A stretch of 64,000 nt of DNA from Scortum barcoo. Taxonomy: Eukaryota; Chordata; Actinopteri; Centrarchiformes; Terapontidae. Location: positions 14,010,880 through 14,074,879 of the forward strand of contig CM041538.1 in NCBI GenBank assembly GCA_023238725.1. The letters run 5' to 3'. Below the pieces are notes generated by a model. That model did not search any database, was not told where the DNA came from, and saw nothing but the letters and a program-made list of their open reading frames with translations. Made by a program: the position numbers and the translations under genes. Positions 15,201 through 28,300 of the stretch are shown piece by piece (position 1 is the stretch's first letter; each line of letters starts with the position of its first letter).

Positions 15201-15732
15201 CTGTCTTATTATTTTACACGTTATTATTTTATTTCATGTCATTATTTTGAATAGTACGCCATTATTTTGATGTACCAAGACATTATTTTGAGATATTAAC
15301 TCTTTCTTTTGGGAAAGGTTTCTCATAATAATGACTTACAGGGGCTCTTTTTACTCCATCACATCCATGGAAATATACTACCACAAATCACAAAGCCTCT
15401 CAGTGCGTTTGTTTTTCTAAATATCACTTGACAACCGGCTGTGTGTGATGACCACACTCTCGGGTTAGCTAGCTGAGTTAGCTGGAAAAATTAACGTCAA
15501 AATCAACAACATCGGGATACGTCCCTTGACGATTGTAGAGAGATTACACATCTAGCTATAATATATGTTTTTAAATATGGGTGTTTTTTTTTACCAGGAT
15601 GCCTGGTATTTACACGGAGCAGGCAGCTAGCTTCGCTGTCCTCAGCTGTCAAAACGACCAGCTAACAGTTAGCTTCATTTACCTTCACTAAAGGAAAACT
15701 CACCAGGCGGCTTTACTCCCGACACGCAGCAT
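195..15732 (-). CDS. opa1: OPA1, mitochondrial dynamin-like GTPase (3' end off window)
   Basis: Dynamin-family GTPase that fuses mitochondrial inner membranes and shapes cristae. Coding exons, 5' to 3': 15704-15732, 14181-14505, 13776-13872, 13516-13623, 10605-10687, 8794-8949, 7040-7093, 6775-6879, 6394-6480, 6113-6226, 5784-5864, 5606-5680, 5431-5502, 5175-5274, 4911-5041, 4307-4379, 3932-4004, 3731-3846, 2740-2804, 2453-2529, 1033-1198, 496-648, 195-303. Every junction keeps phase, giving about 816 codons. Seen: a basic presequence, a hydrophobic inner-membrane anchor ending AVGGGYTAKK near residue 118, a coiled coil (about 267-345), P-loop GDQSAGKTS (353-361), DLPG (456-459) and TKVD (525-528), then stalk/middle-domain sequence. 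The last exon seen ends ..QSRLKD plus one base, so the C-terminal stalk/GED-like end lies outside. Start: the ATG at 15732 begins a 29-base first exon, as in vertebrate OPA1. Introns after 10605-10687 and after 3932-4004 have GC donors. The name is secure; an additional alternative exon (human 4b) was not located. Confidence 0.96.
3193..3268. repeat. CA dinucleotide microsatellite
   Basis: Interrupted, then pure (CA)n run inside an OPA1 intron. It creates artificial His/Thr- and Cys/Val-rich open frames on both strands. Confidence 0.97.
3847..3931 (-). other. opa1: GC-AG intron in OPA1
   Basis: The donor is CTGAG|GCAAGT and the acceptor AACAAG. Phase demands this donor; moving to the nearby GT adds four bases and breaks the frame. 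Spliced codons read RLLR-DGMLKAHQ. Confidence 0.85.
8794..8949 (-). CDS. opa1: OPA1 alternative exon 5b with proline-rich insert
   Basis: A 156-base, phase 0-0 exon, so it can be skipped without a frameshift. It begins GLLGELILIQQQIQ, which matches the start of human OPA1 exon 5b, the alternatively spliced exon holding the S2 (YME1L) processing site, and ends QQKRK. Between these ends lies a run made mostly of Pro, Ala, Glu and Ser that I do not recall from mammalian OPA1. The acceptor is CCCCAGCAG and the donor AAG|GTGAAG. The exon is far richer in G and C than the flanking introns. Inclusion should give a long form cleavable by YME1L; skipping joins 10605-10687 directly to 7040-7093. Those functional statements come from mammalian OPA1 and are inferred here. 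Confidence 0.85.
8950..10604. other. OPA1 intron, no other feature seen
   Basis: AT-rich intron between alternative exon 5b and the exon holding the S1 processing site. No further phased exon, RNA gene or clear transposon was recognised. Confidence 0.5.
8950..10604 (-). other. opa1: GC-AG intron before OPA1 exon 5b
   Basis: The donor is AAAAAG|GCAAGT at the end of exon 10605-10687. It obeys the GC-donor consensus, and no in-phase GT donor is near. The same donor serves both inclusion of exon 8794-8949 and skipping to 7040-7093. Confidence 0.85.
10688..13515. other. OPA1 intron, no other feature seen
   Basis: Longest OPA1 intron in the window. In mammals an extra alternative exon (4b) lies in this interval; no candidate could be fixed by eye. 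Open frames present, such as one on the plus strand near 12100-12426, are low-complexity and unsupported. Confidence 0.45.
15115..15310. repeat. Degenerate ATTATTTTGA minisatellite
   Basis: Around seven imperfect copies of a roughly 20-28 base unit with the core ATTATTTTGA followed by AGATACTG-like sequence. It lies in the first OPA1 intron, about 400 bases from the first exon. Only the plus-strand core is AT-rich in this way. Confidence 0.75.
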
Positions 15733-15960
15733 GGTGCTGTTATGAACAGCGGCTAAACGCAAATCTCGTTCAAACTCTCTCTTCAGGTACGTTTTAATTC
15801 ATCTTTCCAAATGGTACACATCTGCTTGCCTGTTGTGGCAGCTTACTAGCTCGTTAGCTAACAAGGACACAGCCAGGATGACAGTCCACTTCCTGTGAGC
15901 GGTGCTACCTTCAAATCAGCACTGACAGAAAACACACCGGCGGATCACTTCCTATGTAGC
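15733..15960 (-). promoter_or_regulatory. opa1: OPA1 5' UTR and proximal promoter region
   Basis: Sequence immediately upstream of the OPA1 ATG, locally richer in G and C than the surrounding AT-rich spacer. No TATA box or defined start site could be picked out. The transcription start is inferred to lie within about 200 bases of the ATG. Confidence 0.35.
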
Positions 15961-18900
15961 GCTCCACTGAGCCAGAGGGATCATTTGTAATCATCAGTAG
16001 GTGATAATAAATGATCATATTGATGCCTTCAAAGGAAAAATAGACATTGTTCTTACTACAGTGTCCATTATGTATGTACAACGAGTTTTAACGTATGGAG
16101 GTTAAAAGTTAACACCATCCTGACTGCTGCCTCTCATTTGGTATATTTAAATGGGTCATACTGATAAAATGAGTGATAAAGATGTCATTTTAATATTTTA
16201 ATGAGCAGGTGCAGCTTAGTGCTGGTTAAGGCCAAAGCACTATTGAAAAATAAACTGATGAGTGACAGCCACGCAGTTACATGTTGAAAATATGCAGTTT
16301 CCAGGCAGTACATGCAGGTGTAATTACTTGTTGCACAGGAAAGCTTTGGCACGTTGCAGAGGATGATGCAGATATTGTCACCATGTTTAAGATTTGTGGG
16401 TGTCAGACTTTCTCCCTCAAGTCTAATTTTCAAAAGAATTACAAAGGATCCAATTTTCTCAACTGTTCTCCTGCCTCCCAATACACACAGGATCCTGCAA
16501 ACTACATCTGTGTACTTTAGAGTGAGAGGAGGAACTGCACAGGATTGAAACTGTAGTGTGTATGTCAGTAAACTAGATCCTCCACACTCAATTTATAGAA
16601 TTAATGCATAAAAATGTGCCAACAAACTAAAGGTTAAATGACTCATCTGAATTTGGAGGTCTGTATCCCACAAGCCATTATGTGTAGCTCAGTTACTTAC
16701 ATTTACGTGATCCCTGTCAATTTGTAAAGTCAGTAAATATCTTGCGATCACATCATATTAACTAATTCATTATTAAGGTCTTTCTGTTAAAAAAAGGCAT
16801 TTGCCATGTGAAGCCTTGTAATCATTCTCTACATACAACTACATATTTTCCTATATTAGCTTCTGCAGCAGTATGGGATTTGTTTCAGGAAGTTATGTAA
16901 AGTGCTCAATCATTTTATAACACATTTGTTTTTATTGTAATAAAAAAAATTGAAGCACTGAGAGAAATAAAGTAAGTGCATGAACTTTGGTTGTTATTGT
17001 AACAAGGAAAAGTATTATTTGGAGATATCCACGAATAACATAAGAAATACAGGCAGAATGTTACAGTTACAATGATGCACTTTTATGTCTCGTCTATCAT
17101 ACCAATCAGAGTTTCACATTTAATGAGGAGGAGCACAGTACAGAAGTAGATTGTGAAGTTTGAAGATGATGCCAGGAAAATTGTTGTTGCTCTGCGTTCT
17201 GAATCCAGACCCTTTGTATTCCAGATTTTTATTGAAATTTCTTCAGTGTGAACTCCTTTGTATTAACTGAGGTAGAAAGTTTTCTTCTGTTCATACAAAC
17301 CAAGTAGTGGTTATTTAAAAGATATTGAAGGCCGAACAACCATGACAGATTAATGCCTATTAGAAACAAATGACTCGTTAGACGTGCACCAAACTATTTT
17401 GAGAACATTTATTGAAAAGAAAGAAATCAAGATAAATCTGAAATACAATCCTCAGGGAAAAAGAAGTGAAAATAAATTAAAAATAAATTATAAAGTACAA
17501 AAATTTTCAAAAAAAAAAAATACATCTCTGCCAATAAAAACAATACATATACCCCAGATGAGCCTCTTGCTGAGGTGTGGGAGCTGAAAATAAAAAGCAT
17601 ACCAAATAAACTGAACTGAAAGAGCTGACATACAGATGGACTGTAATAAAATGTTTTACCAACAGTATAGTTTCATTCAGTTTGGGTACTGTTATTATTT
17701 TCTCTATTCATTACAAATAGACACATTTCCCTGAGGAAATAACATCCACGTGAGGCTTCATAGGCTCAGTGGCTGACTCAATCTAAATGCCATTCAATGG
17801 TTTGTTTAAGATACATGATGTGAATAAGAGGCCAATGCTAACTGTCAACAGTCGGTATATGTTGTACCTGTATAAGAGCATAGAGGTTTCAGCATAAAAT
17901 CCATTGCTTTGACATAGCTGTGTCAGAATAAAAGGCAAAACTGTTGCGTATTAGAAAAGCAATAGTAGTATTTACACTTTGCACGTCATTAAATTGATTT
18001 TTTTTTGTATCAAGGTGCGCACTTATGTCACAGCTGAAAGTCAATCAATTTGCCCCTAGCAGCAATTTAAATCACTTCTACAATAGACCGCTGATAGAGC
18101 AGCAATACACATTCTTTTTGCCAATTACATTTTAGTTTTACATGGATGCAAAAAATTTCTAGACAACAAAAGTGAAATATATACATTTAATGATCGGACA
18201 GAAAAGTAACAAGATTGTCAGGTGGTGCTCAATTTCTGAACTCGCTTTGAGGTGGCGGCAAATACACTACAGGAGTTGAATTCCCTTCTTGTATCAGATC
18301 CTTGGTTTTTTTAAAAAAACAAACAAACATTAAGCCAAAAAGAAGAAGCTGAAAAAAACAAAAAAAAACTTAAGGAGCTTGCAGAGACAAATCTAAAAGA
18401 AAAATAATAATTAAACCAGGATGGTTTAATTTAAACTTTCTAAAGTAGACATGTGCTGCATTATGTTTATCCAAGACAGAACAAATATTGATCCGAGTGC
18501 CCCGATCAAACTTCACAATAACTGATTCAAATTGTGAAATGAATGCCCACGATTCATGCCCAAAATAAGGAAGATCAGATAAATACAACAGACAGTACAA
18601 ATCAAAAGTAGACAGACAACTGAATGCAACACAGTACCAAAATTGTAGAAAAAGACACACCAGCCCTTTAATCCAAAAACATATTTTTTTTATAACTAAA
18701 TCTTTTGAATTTTATGCACACACTAGAAATGTACATCTCATATATACAGATAGAATCCAACCTCTAACATTATCATCGACTTTAAAGTCTGAGGAGTCAA
18801 ATCAGATTTGACAGAACCGAACAGGCTAAAATGAAACTATTCTTTCATTTTCAAATAACCAAAACAGGTATGATGAAAAGTCTTTGGAAATAGAATCAAT

Positions 18901-21900
18901 AACCATAATATTGCCTCTCATTAAATTCTGTTCTTTACACAACATTCAATTTCAGCCTCAGTAGGTATCTAGAGAATAAAAAAATTAAACCCTGAAAGCA
19001 AATATAAAAAAGAAAAAAATGCTGATGAATATTCAGAGGCATAAAAACCTATGTAGCCCATGTTTGGGCTTATCAGAAAAACTGTTCTGAAAAAAAAAAA
19101 AAAAAAACAGAAATCAGTAATTTAGACTTTTTTTTTAAACAACATATCAGAACCATTCTGAAAATTGGCACAAGAATGTGTTTGAGCCATGTTACGCATT
19201 TCACACCAGTTTCATCTACTATACATGTCCTTCTTCTCACACCGACAAGTTACCAGCAAAATGCTATAACAAAATACTATAACTTTTCTCATCAAATAAA
19301 CAATGTCTCCATTAAAGCAATGGTCACATATCACATTTGAGCTTGTTTTAAAAACAGTATGGATTTGTAATATTATGACAAGACAATGGCTTTTAGGAAC
19401 TGAGCAACTTCAGACTCTTGTTATCACTGATAAAGGAAATCTGTTACGATTTTGATTCTACATGAATAAAATCATTAGTAATCAATGAATCAATCAATGA
19501 ACAAGCTAAATGCGATATTGTGTGTCATACATAAGCCACCTAATGTAGCACTGTTTCAGAAATAGAATAGCATTACATTTAGTCTGACATTCTTTTGGCA
19601 TGGCATCTCATAACCACTGATTAGCACTCTGAAAATACTTTGGGACACACACTATTTGAAATCGTTAATAACAAACCATACAATTTATGAAAGGCAGGCT
19701 GCTATGCAGAGTATACATACAGAGTATGTTGGTGTCTTACTTTAAAGGGATACTTCATCTTAAATCTGCCTTTGAGTATCAAACACTGTCTCTGGTGGCT
19801 TTGGAATTAGCTGTTAAATGTATGTTGTTTCCTCCTTACAGCTGTTGTAGTCAGCTTGAGTTCAATCGGTTATAATGATTTCCAGGCTCCAATTCCCATG
19901 ACTGAAAAAGGGAGCAAAATTTAAATACTCCTTAGTTAAAGCTCCTGCAGTGTAAACTTCTTCTCTGCTGTCCATCTCTTGGCTTGGTATGCCATTACTG
20001 GAATCCATCTCCACAGACTGAATTACACAGTTAGGTTTATTAAAGGATTATTATCATGGTTCATGGTTCATCATGGTTTAAAAGCAAAGAGTGAGTGTTT
20101 GACACTAAAAGAATAGATTTTGGGGAGCATCACTTTAAATGTCACAGAAAGAGCAGTGAACATAACATATAGTAGCCCTTAACACTCTATGCAGGTAGCC
20201 TGTGTGTAATACATGAATATAAGTGTATGGTAACCAGTATCCATCTTATGCAGTGTATGTTTTGAATGTGCTGAAAACAGTGAGGCAATGAGAGGCACAA
20301 TGCCTTGCCTTTTAATCAGTCTTCCATAGGAAGAATTTTTGTTTAAAAAAAAGTAACTAAGCAGTATTACTGGCTTTCTGAAGCCAATCTGACATGACTT
20401 TGTAAATGAATGTGGGCGGCTCATGCATGTGATTAACTGTCCACAATAACCAGCCAGATTCATGCTGTTACTTGTGCAGATTTTTTTTTTTTTTTTTTAA
20501 ATACAGAGCTGTTGATGTAAATGTTTCTTAACTCTACAGTCATGCTGTATTTGTTGTAATATTTCTAGTATTGCAACCATCAAGTCTTCAGAACATGACG
20601 ACAGAGAGCTGGCTTCATGCAGGTCTCAGTATGCTTTCAGTCTCCTGTGTGGTGTCAATAGATGCCGACCATGGCTCATAGATGCAAACGTAAAGATTAC
20701 AGGTTGATATCTGCTGATGATGGGTGAAATGTAATGGGTATGTTAGCACTGATGTCAAAGTACAGCTGAGGTTGATGAGGACTCAGTCATTACTTTAAGA
20801 GGTATCTTGCTATGAAATGAGTCGTTAACCAGTTAGTGTCATGGCATGAAAACACCAGGACCATGAACGCCTCTGACGTATTAACGGATCCTTTACACTA
20901 GTACAGAGAAGAAGGTGAGATGAAATTTTTCTTTTTGTTATTAATTTTTCTTTTTTTTTTCCCATTTTGCATTTTTCTACATAACAATATCTTTGTTAAA
21001 AACCCTAAAGGTAAACTCTAACAAACACAATGGAGGACCTGCCCAGCCTGTGGTTGACAGAGAATGAGCACATCTGTCTCCCTTACTGTTCTCTTTAGAG
21101 GTCAGTTACTTTGTACAAGCCATGTTTTGAATCTGTGTTAAAGTTTGGCCAAATTATGGAGGAAATGCGACCTCAGATTAAGTTTCTAGAGGTTCCTCAT
21201 TTTTGTTTAATGAAATGGATTTTCCGCCTGGGGTGTGCAATTGAATGAGTTGACCTCCACCGTTGCAAGGTTCCTGATTTTCTACAACTCAGTGTGCTTG
21301 AAGACTATCTGAAACTTGTCTTATCTCAAATGAGGAATTTTATTCATCCCTGGGGGTCCATGGTAAGCTTTAAAGCTTTCCTTTTTGGTTATAACTCTAT
21401 GCTCTCTCATGAGTGCTCGCTGGGTGGTGATGCTAGCTCATCGAGATATAGAAGAACATTAGCTGTATAACACCACTATGTAGTAGCAATCAGAGCCTGT
21501 GTCTCCAAAAACAGGTCAGACCTGTGAAACAAAGTTACTCTGCGAAGGTCAGGTGGCTTAGATCATACAGAGTTGGTTAGTGTAGATACCTATTGGTCCA
21601 CCCACATATGACGCCATCAGTTCTTCCACGTTTAATTACAGTTCATCCCCATTTCAAAGTGAAAAAACACTTCCACCCTCTTTCTTTATCGACCGATTCT
21701 CTCACTTGTCCTTACAGTTGGAGTGGGTCGTGCTTTAGACGGCCAAAGTACAACCCTTGTCCTAGGCTACCATCTGCTTCATCCTACACTGTGCTTCTCC
21801 ATATTCTATTTGTTTTTCCAGTGATTATTCTGAAATGCTCAGACATGATATAGTGTACTCTCAGTCTAAAAGTGACATCTGGTACTGTGGTTGCTAATGA

Positions 21901-22367
21901 AAAAAAAAAAGGCATAAAAGTAATAATTTTGTAGAATTCAACACCTCCCATGAGATTTCTGACAGCACATACATAGAAGGTAGCTCTGAAGCGGAGTGAT
22001 TTTGGCTCTCTTTTCCCAGCCTGGGTTGAATGCTGCTCAGCGTTGATGAACAGACACTGAAAAAAGGACTTACAGTTTATGATACTGATTCTGAAATGAC
22101 ATTTAAAGATGAGCAAAAGAGACCTGAGAGCGCACAGTGGGGGCGAGTCAGAGCGAGCGGGAGTGCTGAGAGAAACTTTATTTTGTACTTATGTGTGATG
22201 ATTTTGCAGTAACGTGTCTGGAACTACAGTATTAGACGCAAGGCGTGAACGGTGACGGCGAGCGATTATCCTGTGACAATTCTATGATTGCTGAAGTGCG
22301 TTCGCTGAACGCGCGTCATATGCTCATGTATGAAAGATTAGATTGTGGGGTGGCGGTGTGGGGGGTG
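15961..22367. other. OPA1-ATP13A3 spacer and presumed ATP13A3 3' UTR
   Basis: AT-rich sequence without any convincing exon on either strand. The part right of about 17400 is probably a long ATP13A3 3' UTR, because it directly follows the stop codon and contains no other gene. The part left of that is upstream of OPA1. No transposon coding sequence, tRNA or other RNA gene was seen. Confidence 0.5.
17402..17412 (-). terminator. Candidate distal poly(A) signal of ATP13A3
   Basis: The minus strand reads AATAAATG here, downstream of a U-rich stretch (minus-strand view of 17440-17520). It would give a 3' UTR near 5 kb. Several other AATAAA-type sites exist between here and the stop codon, so this is only one possible end. 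Confidence 0.3.
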
Positions 22368-25300
22368 CTAGGAGTTCATCATGATTTGATAGGTAGAGCC
22401 GTTTTCTGGGCGGGGCTTGGCTTCAGTGGTAGTGGTTGGCTTTGGAGGCCAGTCGGGGTCCACACTGAGCTCCTGGGCCAGATGCATGTAGCGAGCCTTG
22501 GGTGTCATCTTGCGTGGGCAGCACAGCCGGGACAGGCACTTGTACGCCTGAAGGTCAATAACCCCCTGAAAATACCACAGCCCCAAAAACAACCAAATAA
22601 ATTAAAAAAAAAAAGAATTGCAGAAAAAGGAGGAAAAGGATGGGTGAAAGGTTCTAAGAACCTGTGTCATATTTTGTTCAGATTTTCTAAAACACTTTTA
22701 GTGACAAATACAAATCAGGCAGTGGCATGCTAATAAAACTGCTGCATGCAAAATATAAAACTGGCAAGTCATTCAAACCAAAATTCAGCATGATAATAGT
22801 TTGAAGGAGTTGGCAGTAGGCAGCTTAAAAAGAGAGAGCCCACTCCTTAAAAACAAGCTCATGGAGTCAGAGTCAAACAAACCAAAAGTATTACACTGCA
22901 GATTTTACAGATTAAAAACATAAACAGGTCAACAGTTCTCATTAACAGACTAGCCTGCTTCGATTTTAAATATACTGCACTTGACAGGAGCCAGTGACAG
23001 TGTTGACTGACGTAGCTATCTAAGAGCAAATAGTGAAACTAAGAGATACGTGCAGCAAGTAGAGCTTAGAACGGCTTGTAGGCTGAAACTGGAGGTGCAG
23101 TAGACGGAGGGGGAGGAGGTAGTGAACAATCATACTCTAGCAAAAAAAACAAAAAAAAACAATGGGAGATATCCAAGGCTTGGAAACGGTCATAATAGTT
23201 TGTATATTGATGTGTGTATCAAAATAATCTCTTGGTGTACACTGTTTAAAAAGTGATTTGCTACCATAGAAATGGGCGTTCACTGTAATTAAACCAATTG
23301 CTTTCCAGTCACGAACCCACTTTGCTCGATGTAATCTTAAATGTTTCTAACAGTGATCACCAGTAGCTCTAAATTGAAAACTAGCTTTCAGCTTGAGAAA
23401 GAGCATCATTTAGTAAATCTTAAGAGCCGCTGTATCTCAAAACAAAGCTGGTGAACAAAATGGTTGGACTAAATAAAAGCAACTGTTATCAAGCCCTGAA
23501 CAGAAGGCCCATCATCGGGGGGACACGAGAAGGAAAAGACATATCAGAATGAGACCGACTTCTCGCACATGCATGTCTTTGGTTAGAGGTTACAATAGAA
23601 AGGTGTGCTCTGCAGCATTAGAGGAAGGAAGAGGGAACAGAGGGAGGGAGCACCACACAAGAGGAAAATGAAAGGGCTGAAGAAGAAGGTGTCAGATTTT
23701 CCCAACCTGTGGTGTCTGGGCGGCAGGAGTGACGCCAAAGCTGCCCTGTTTGTCTCGGCTGAACACAAGCTTCCATAAGACGATGTCAAGGATGAAGGTC
23801 TATGGAATAGCGCAGTGGGCAGGGGAAAGAATTACAGAGAGGCTAATTTGATTTCACATAGCGTCTGCTGTTTTATTTTCTGCACAGAGGTCTTCAATTG
23901 TTTTTGCAGAGCCACAGTGTACCGAACCTTTTTAGTAATCATGAGTGGCAATGTTTGTCTTCCATTGAGCTGTGTGTTAATCATCACAAGTGAGGTTAAT
24001 TTAAATAGATTAGTAAGAAGAGAGTGCATTGGATATTATTAAAATACTGGAAAGCTTTGATTAAATGCAAAATCATTTTGGTAGATTGTTTTTTCTTTTG
24101 TTTTGTTTTTTTTTGTTTTTTTAATTCACAAAAAGGTCAAAAGAATTTGCACCAGTAGTTCAGGAAATAGCATCATCTAGGGTGTCTGCTTAGCGGTGCG
24201 TGTATGCAAGGAAAGCCATATAGAGGGAAGGAAGAGGCACAGTGACACTACTCCACTGAGTACAGCAGGCCAGCATAAACTATTCATTGTCAGCAATGAA
24301 TTATTTTCCATCTAAAAATTACAAAAGACAAATATATAATGCTGCGAAGAAAAAGCCCCATGAATGTATACATTTCACCAAGAAAAAGGTTAAAAAACAG
24401 CCACATGCTCGCAGTCTTAAACATTACAGATACCGTTGTTTGTCTCTGAAGACAAGAAACATTTTCACTTTACAACATAATTTCTTCTCACAGCACAAGA
24501 CTGATACTGCTGTCCAGCTAAATGAGACAACGATGAGCACACTGCATGAAAAAACAAAAACTGAACATGAGAAAAACATCTACTGTTACCACATGTTCAA
24601 GTGTGTGTGTGTGTGTGTGTCTTACCTCCACCAAAACAGACGTAGCAGCATTGACTAAAATGATGAGGAAGAGTTTTATCCTCCAGTCAAACGGGACACA
24701 AGCGATCTGTGAAGGAAGAGCAAGCCAGAGAAGAGACAGCCTAGTTTTAAGGCTTTGCAACATTTCAGATAGGCAGTTTTAATGAACTTACATACAGAGC
24801 CTTTATATTATATCAAAATATTAAAAAAGTATAGAATTTCACATGATAAATTGAGTCACAGTCTGCATCAGAGCTGAGCAAATGTCTATGTTTCTTGTGT
24901 TTCTTACCTCTAGAAACTCATCAATACTTTCAACAGGGTGGAACATGATGAACAGCAGGAAAAAATACAAGCTAAGAGCAGACAGCACAAAAGGCCCTGT
25001 GAAGAGCGAACATAAGAACAAACAAATTGATAACATATAAAAGCAACTGGACAGATGTTTAAGTGTTAAGAAGCAAGTTTTTTACAATTCTTGTAGCTGG
25101 GCTGCCTGAACGGTTTGCCCTTTGAGAAAACGATGGCAACGATGAGATACTGGAAGCAGGAGACGTAGAAGAGGCTGGTGTTCTCGAAGTTCTGGATGTT
25201 GTGGTCGTCCACTTCTGTGTCGTTGTGGTCGGACACGTTAATATGTGATGACCGGTTACAGACACTAGGTGAGAAGAGAGTTAAAAAAAAAACAAAAAAA

Positions 25301-28300
25301 AAAACAATTAAATAACGTTTTCAGTCTGTGGTTAAAAACAAGTAATATTAAATATGATTCTGTACCTGACAGTTATTTAAAACATATTGTGAAATTATTC
25401 TTGAATCTAATTTTTGAATTATGTGTTAATAATAATAATGTGTTCCTGTCATTGTTGTTTTCACACTCACTCTGTAAGTGGTGTCCAGATTTGGTACCAG
25501 GGCTGCTGTCGGACCCAAAGGAATGTAATGGTCTGGAAGCCCAAGCAGATGAGGATCTGGGTCAGCACAGAGAACAGCAGGGGCCCTGAGATCAGACCTG
25601 ATGGGGGACGACGTGACACCAAGTCTTTCCACGCTGGGTTCAGACTCACTGAAGAGGAGCAGCATCGAGGAAATGATAAAGATGGGAAGAAAAAAAACAG
25701 ACAGACAATCACAGTGAGGAGAAAAGGTCAGAAGTATATGTAAGAGAAATAAAAGCTGGACACATAACCTTGGTAAAAAAACAAACCCCAAGACCTTATC
25801 TTTGTCATTTTTCTCACACTTACTAGTAAAGACAATAAGAAGGATGATGGCAATATCAATGAAGAGGAACTGAAAGTCTCCAAGGTTACTGAGGATCTAG
25901 GAAACAAAAACAAAGGACAGCACTGATGAGAGATTCCTGTCAACTAACTGGATCTCTCATCAATTCCTGCTGCTATTTATTTGTGGAAGCAGCATTACGC
26001 ACAGAGTAGAGGAGAGTGACACTGATGTACTGGATGATGCTGTAGAGGGCCATGAACTTGAACACACAGAAAGAGGTGATGAGAGCAGCACGCCCCTCCC
26101 TGGAAAAGCAAGCAAACACTGTCATCTCTCCGTGTAATAGCACTTTCCAGTTACTATAATCAATAGTCTACCATTCTGCCTCAACTACAAAATGCCAAGT
26201 AATAACAAAAACACTGTCCCGGTGCTTCTGATGTAAGATGCTACTTTTAAGTTTTATTCATCACTTTCACCATTCATATGTTCTCATTATTTATGGCACA
26301 AATAAAAAAGAAAGACAAACCTGATGAGGCTGGGCACACAGGAGATGTTGGGGGTCCTGGAGGTGAAGGGAGAGGCTACCGAGGCCTCGAGCTCTGACAG
26401 AGAGATGCCACCGTGAGCCCTCTTCAGAGCCTGGGGAAGAAAAACGAGAAGTGTGAGGCGTCGCCCAGACTGCAGTCAATTAATGTCATAAAGACATTTG
26501 AACCGTTTTAAAGTCGCTGTACATACCCCGCAGTCGTTTGCTCCGTCTCCGCACATCCCCACAAAGTAGCTTTGAGCAAATAATAAAGAGCAGTGACTGT
26601 TACCACTTTTTTATCTTCCATAAGAATAAAAAAAAAAAGATTTTTTTTTTTTTTACAGCTCTTACTGAAGGCTGATTCTACTGCTGCTGATTCTTTAACA
26701 GACTCTCAGTGGCAAGCAGCATACATCGCATGTATAATGCTTCCATAAAGTTTGGACGTCAAAGTAATTTTTTTACTTCATCACGTGTTTGACTTAAATA
26801 CTCACTCTACGCCCTGCAGAGCCTCAATGAGCTGGGTTTTCTGATCCGGGGCCATTCTGGCAAACACCGTCCCGTGCAGCACCAGCTATGAGGCAGAACA
26901 CACCATCACAACAGAAACATTAGTGGTCATGCAGATAAATGTACCCGAAGAACAGCAGCAACCTTAACATGTCTACTCCAGTTACAGAGCTGGACCACTC
27001 TGAATTAGGAGACCTCGCACCTTTTGAAGCATGTCAGGGAAATGCTCCTCGATGACCGCAAAAGATTTTCCGTTCATAGCAAAGTGGTACAGCTCTTGTG
27101 TTTTGGGTTCATCTATGTGACAGGCATCCTCCAGACTAATGTTCACCTCCTGTTAAAGAGAGGAAAAGTACAGATTAGAGAACAGAGAACACAAATATAA
27201 TGTAACCTCAGTAATTATTACAGATTTGTGTTTTCAGATTGTATCAATAACAATTCAGAATTTTATGCTTTGAAAAGGTCATACTTTATTATTCAGCTCT
27301 CATAGTGGACAATGTGATAGACATTTGTATTGTACAGAATATTAATGATCTATTTTGTAAAAGGCAGCAGAGCATTTGTTAACAAGCATTTGTATATTTG
27401 CCTTTGTATATTTATGGAATCAACTGTATGAGCCTTTCACCGGCTGCTCTTTGTCTTTGTGTGTGTGTTTGTTTTAGCACTAGCCCCATGGCCTTACCTC
27501 CAGACGAGGCGTTTTGCTCGGCTTGTCAGCGTATCTCCAGGTGATCTTGGCGGCTTGACCGTTATGGGGAGGGAGGGCATCAGCAATGATGACTTTGTCT
27601 TGGGGTGGGATCATTCCACAGTCCCGGGCCACAGAGATTGCTGTCAGCATGTTGTCACCTGGAATATAGATGCAGCACACATCCCTTAATTTTCTTTTTT
27701 TTTTCCACTCAAACGTCATTACTTCTTTTATGTTGAGCTCCACTGATGAAGGATCATGTGCCTCGCTCTTGTGATCGTGGTGATGGCTCTACTAATATAG
27801 TTTGTTGTGAATGGACCACTACTTTAGTTTATTCATATTAGTATGGATAGGGGGGTCTCTGACTGAAGGTGGGACGGTGAATGGAAACTTGCAAGGGACA
27901 GTCCTGTGTTCTGAAATTGTGCCTTTTACTAGTTACTGAATAAATTTTCAGCTTCAACGCAGGACGTTTTCTGACCGACTCTCCGTTTAAAGACCTGTGT
28001 ATAGCAACCTTCAGAAGACAGATGACAAGTCCAAAGCCAAGCAAGGAAGTGAAAGAAAATCCTCGGGCGGATATTGGAGTTAGTTTGTGCCAGTTACACT
28101 GAGCAGCCTAGAAAGCGTTATTAGTTGAGATTACAGGTACAGCTGAGTAAATAGCAGAGGGATTAAATCGTTTGAGAGCCAGTACACAGATTACCATACT
28201 CATTATGCTGCCTGTGTCACAGCAGTACAAGAACATGAAAAAACACACATGATAAGACACACAAAAGGAAGTTTTGCATTTCTGTTCATTTGCATTTCTG

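Noticed and set aside
22245..22733. 162-codon plus-strand open frame
   Set aside because: It overlaps the last ATP13A3 exon in antisense; the minus frame is conserved.
25586..25590. Acceptor at 25585 for ATP13A3 exon 25471-25648
   Set aside because: The TCTCAG there is internal; the true acceptor at 25648 retains SLNPAWKDLVSRRPPSG and the phase.
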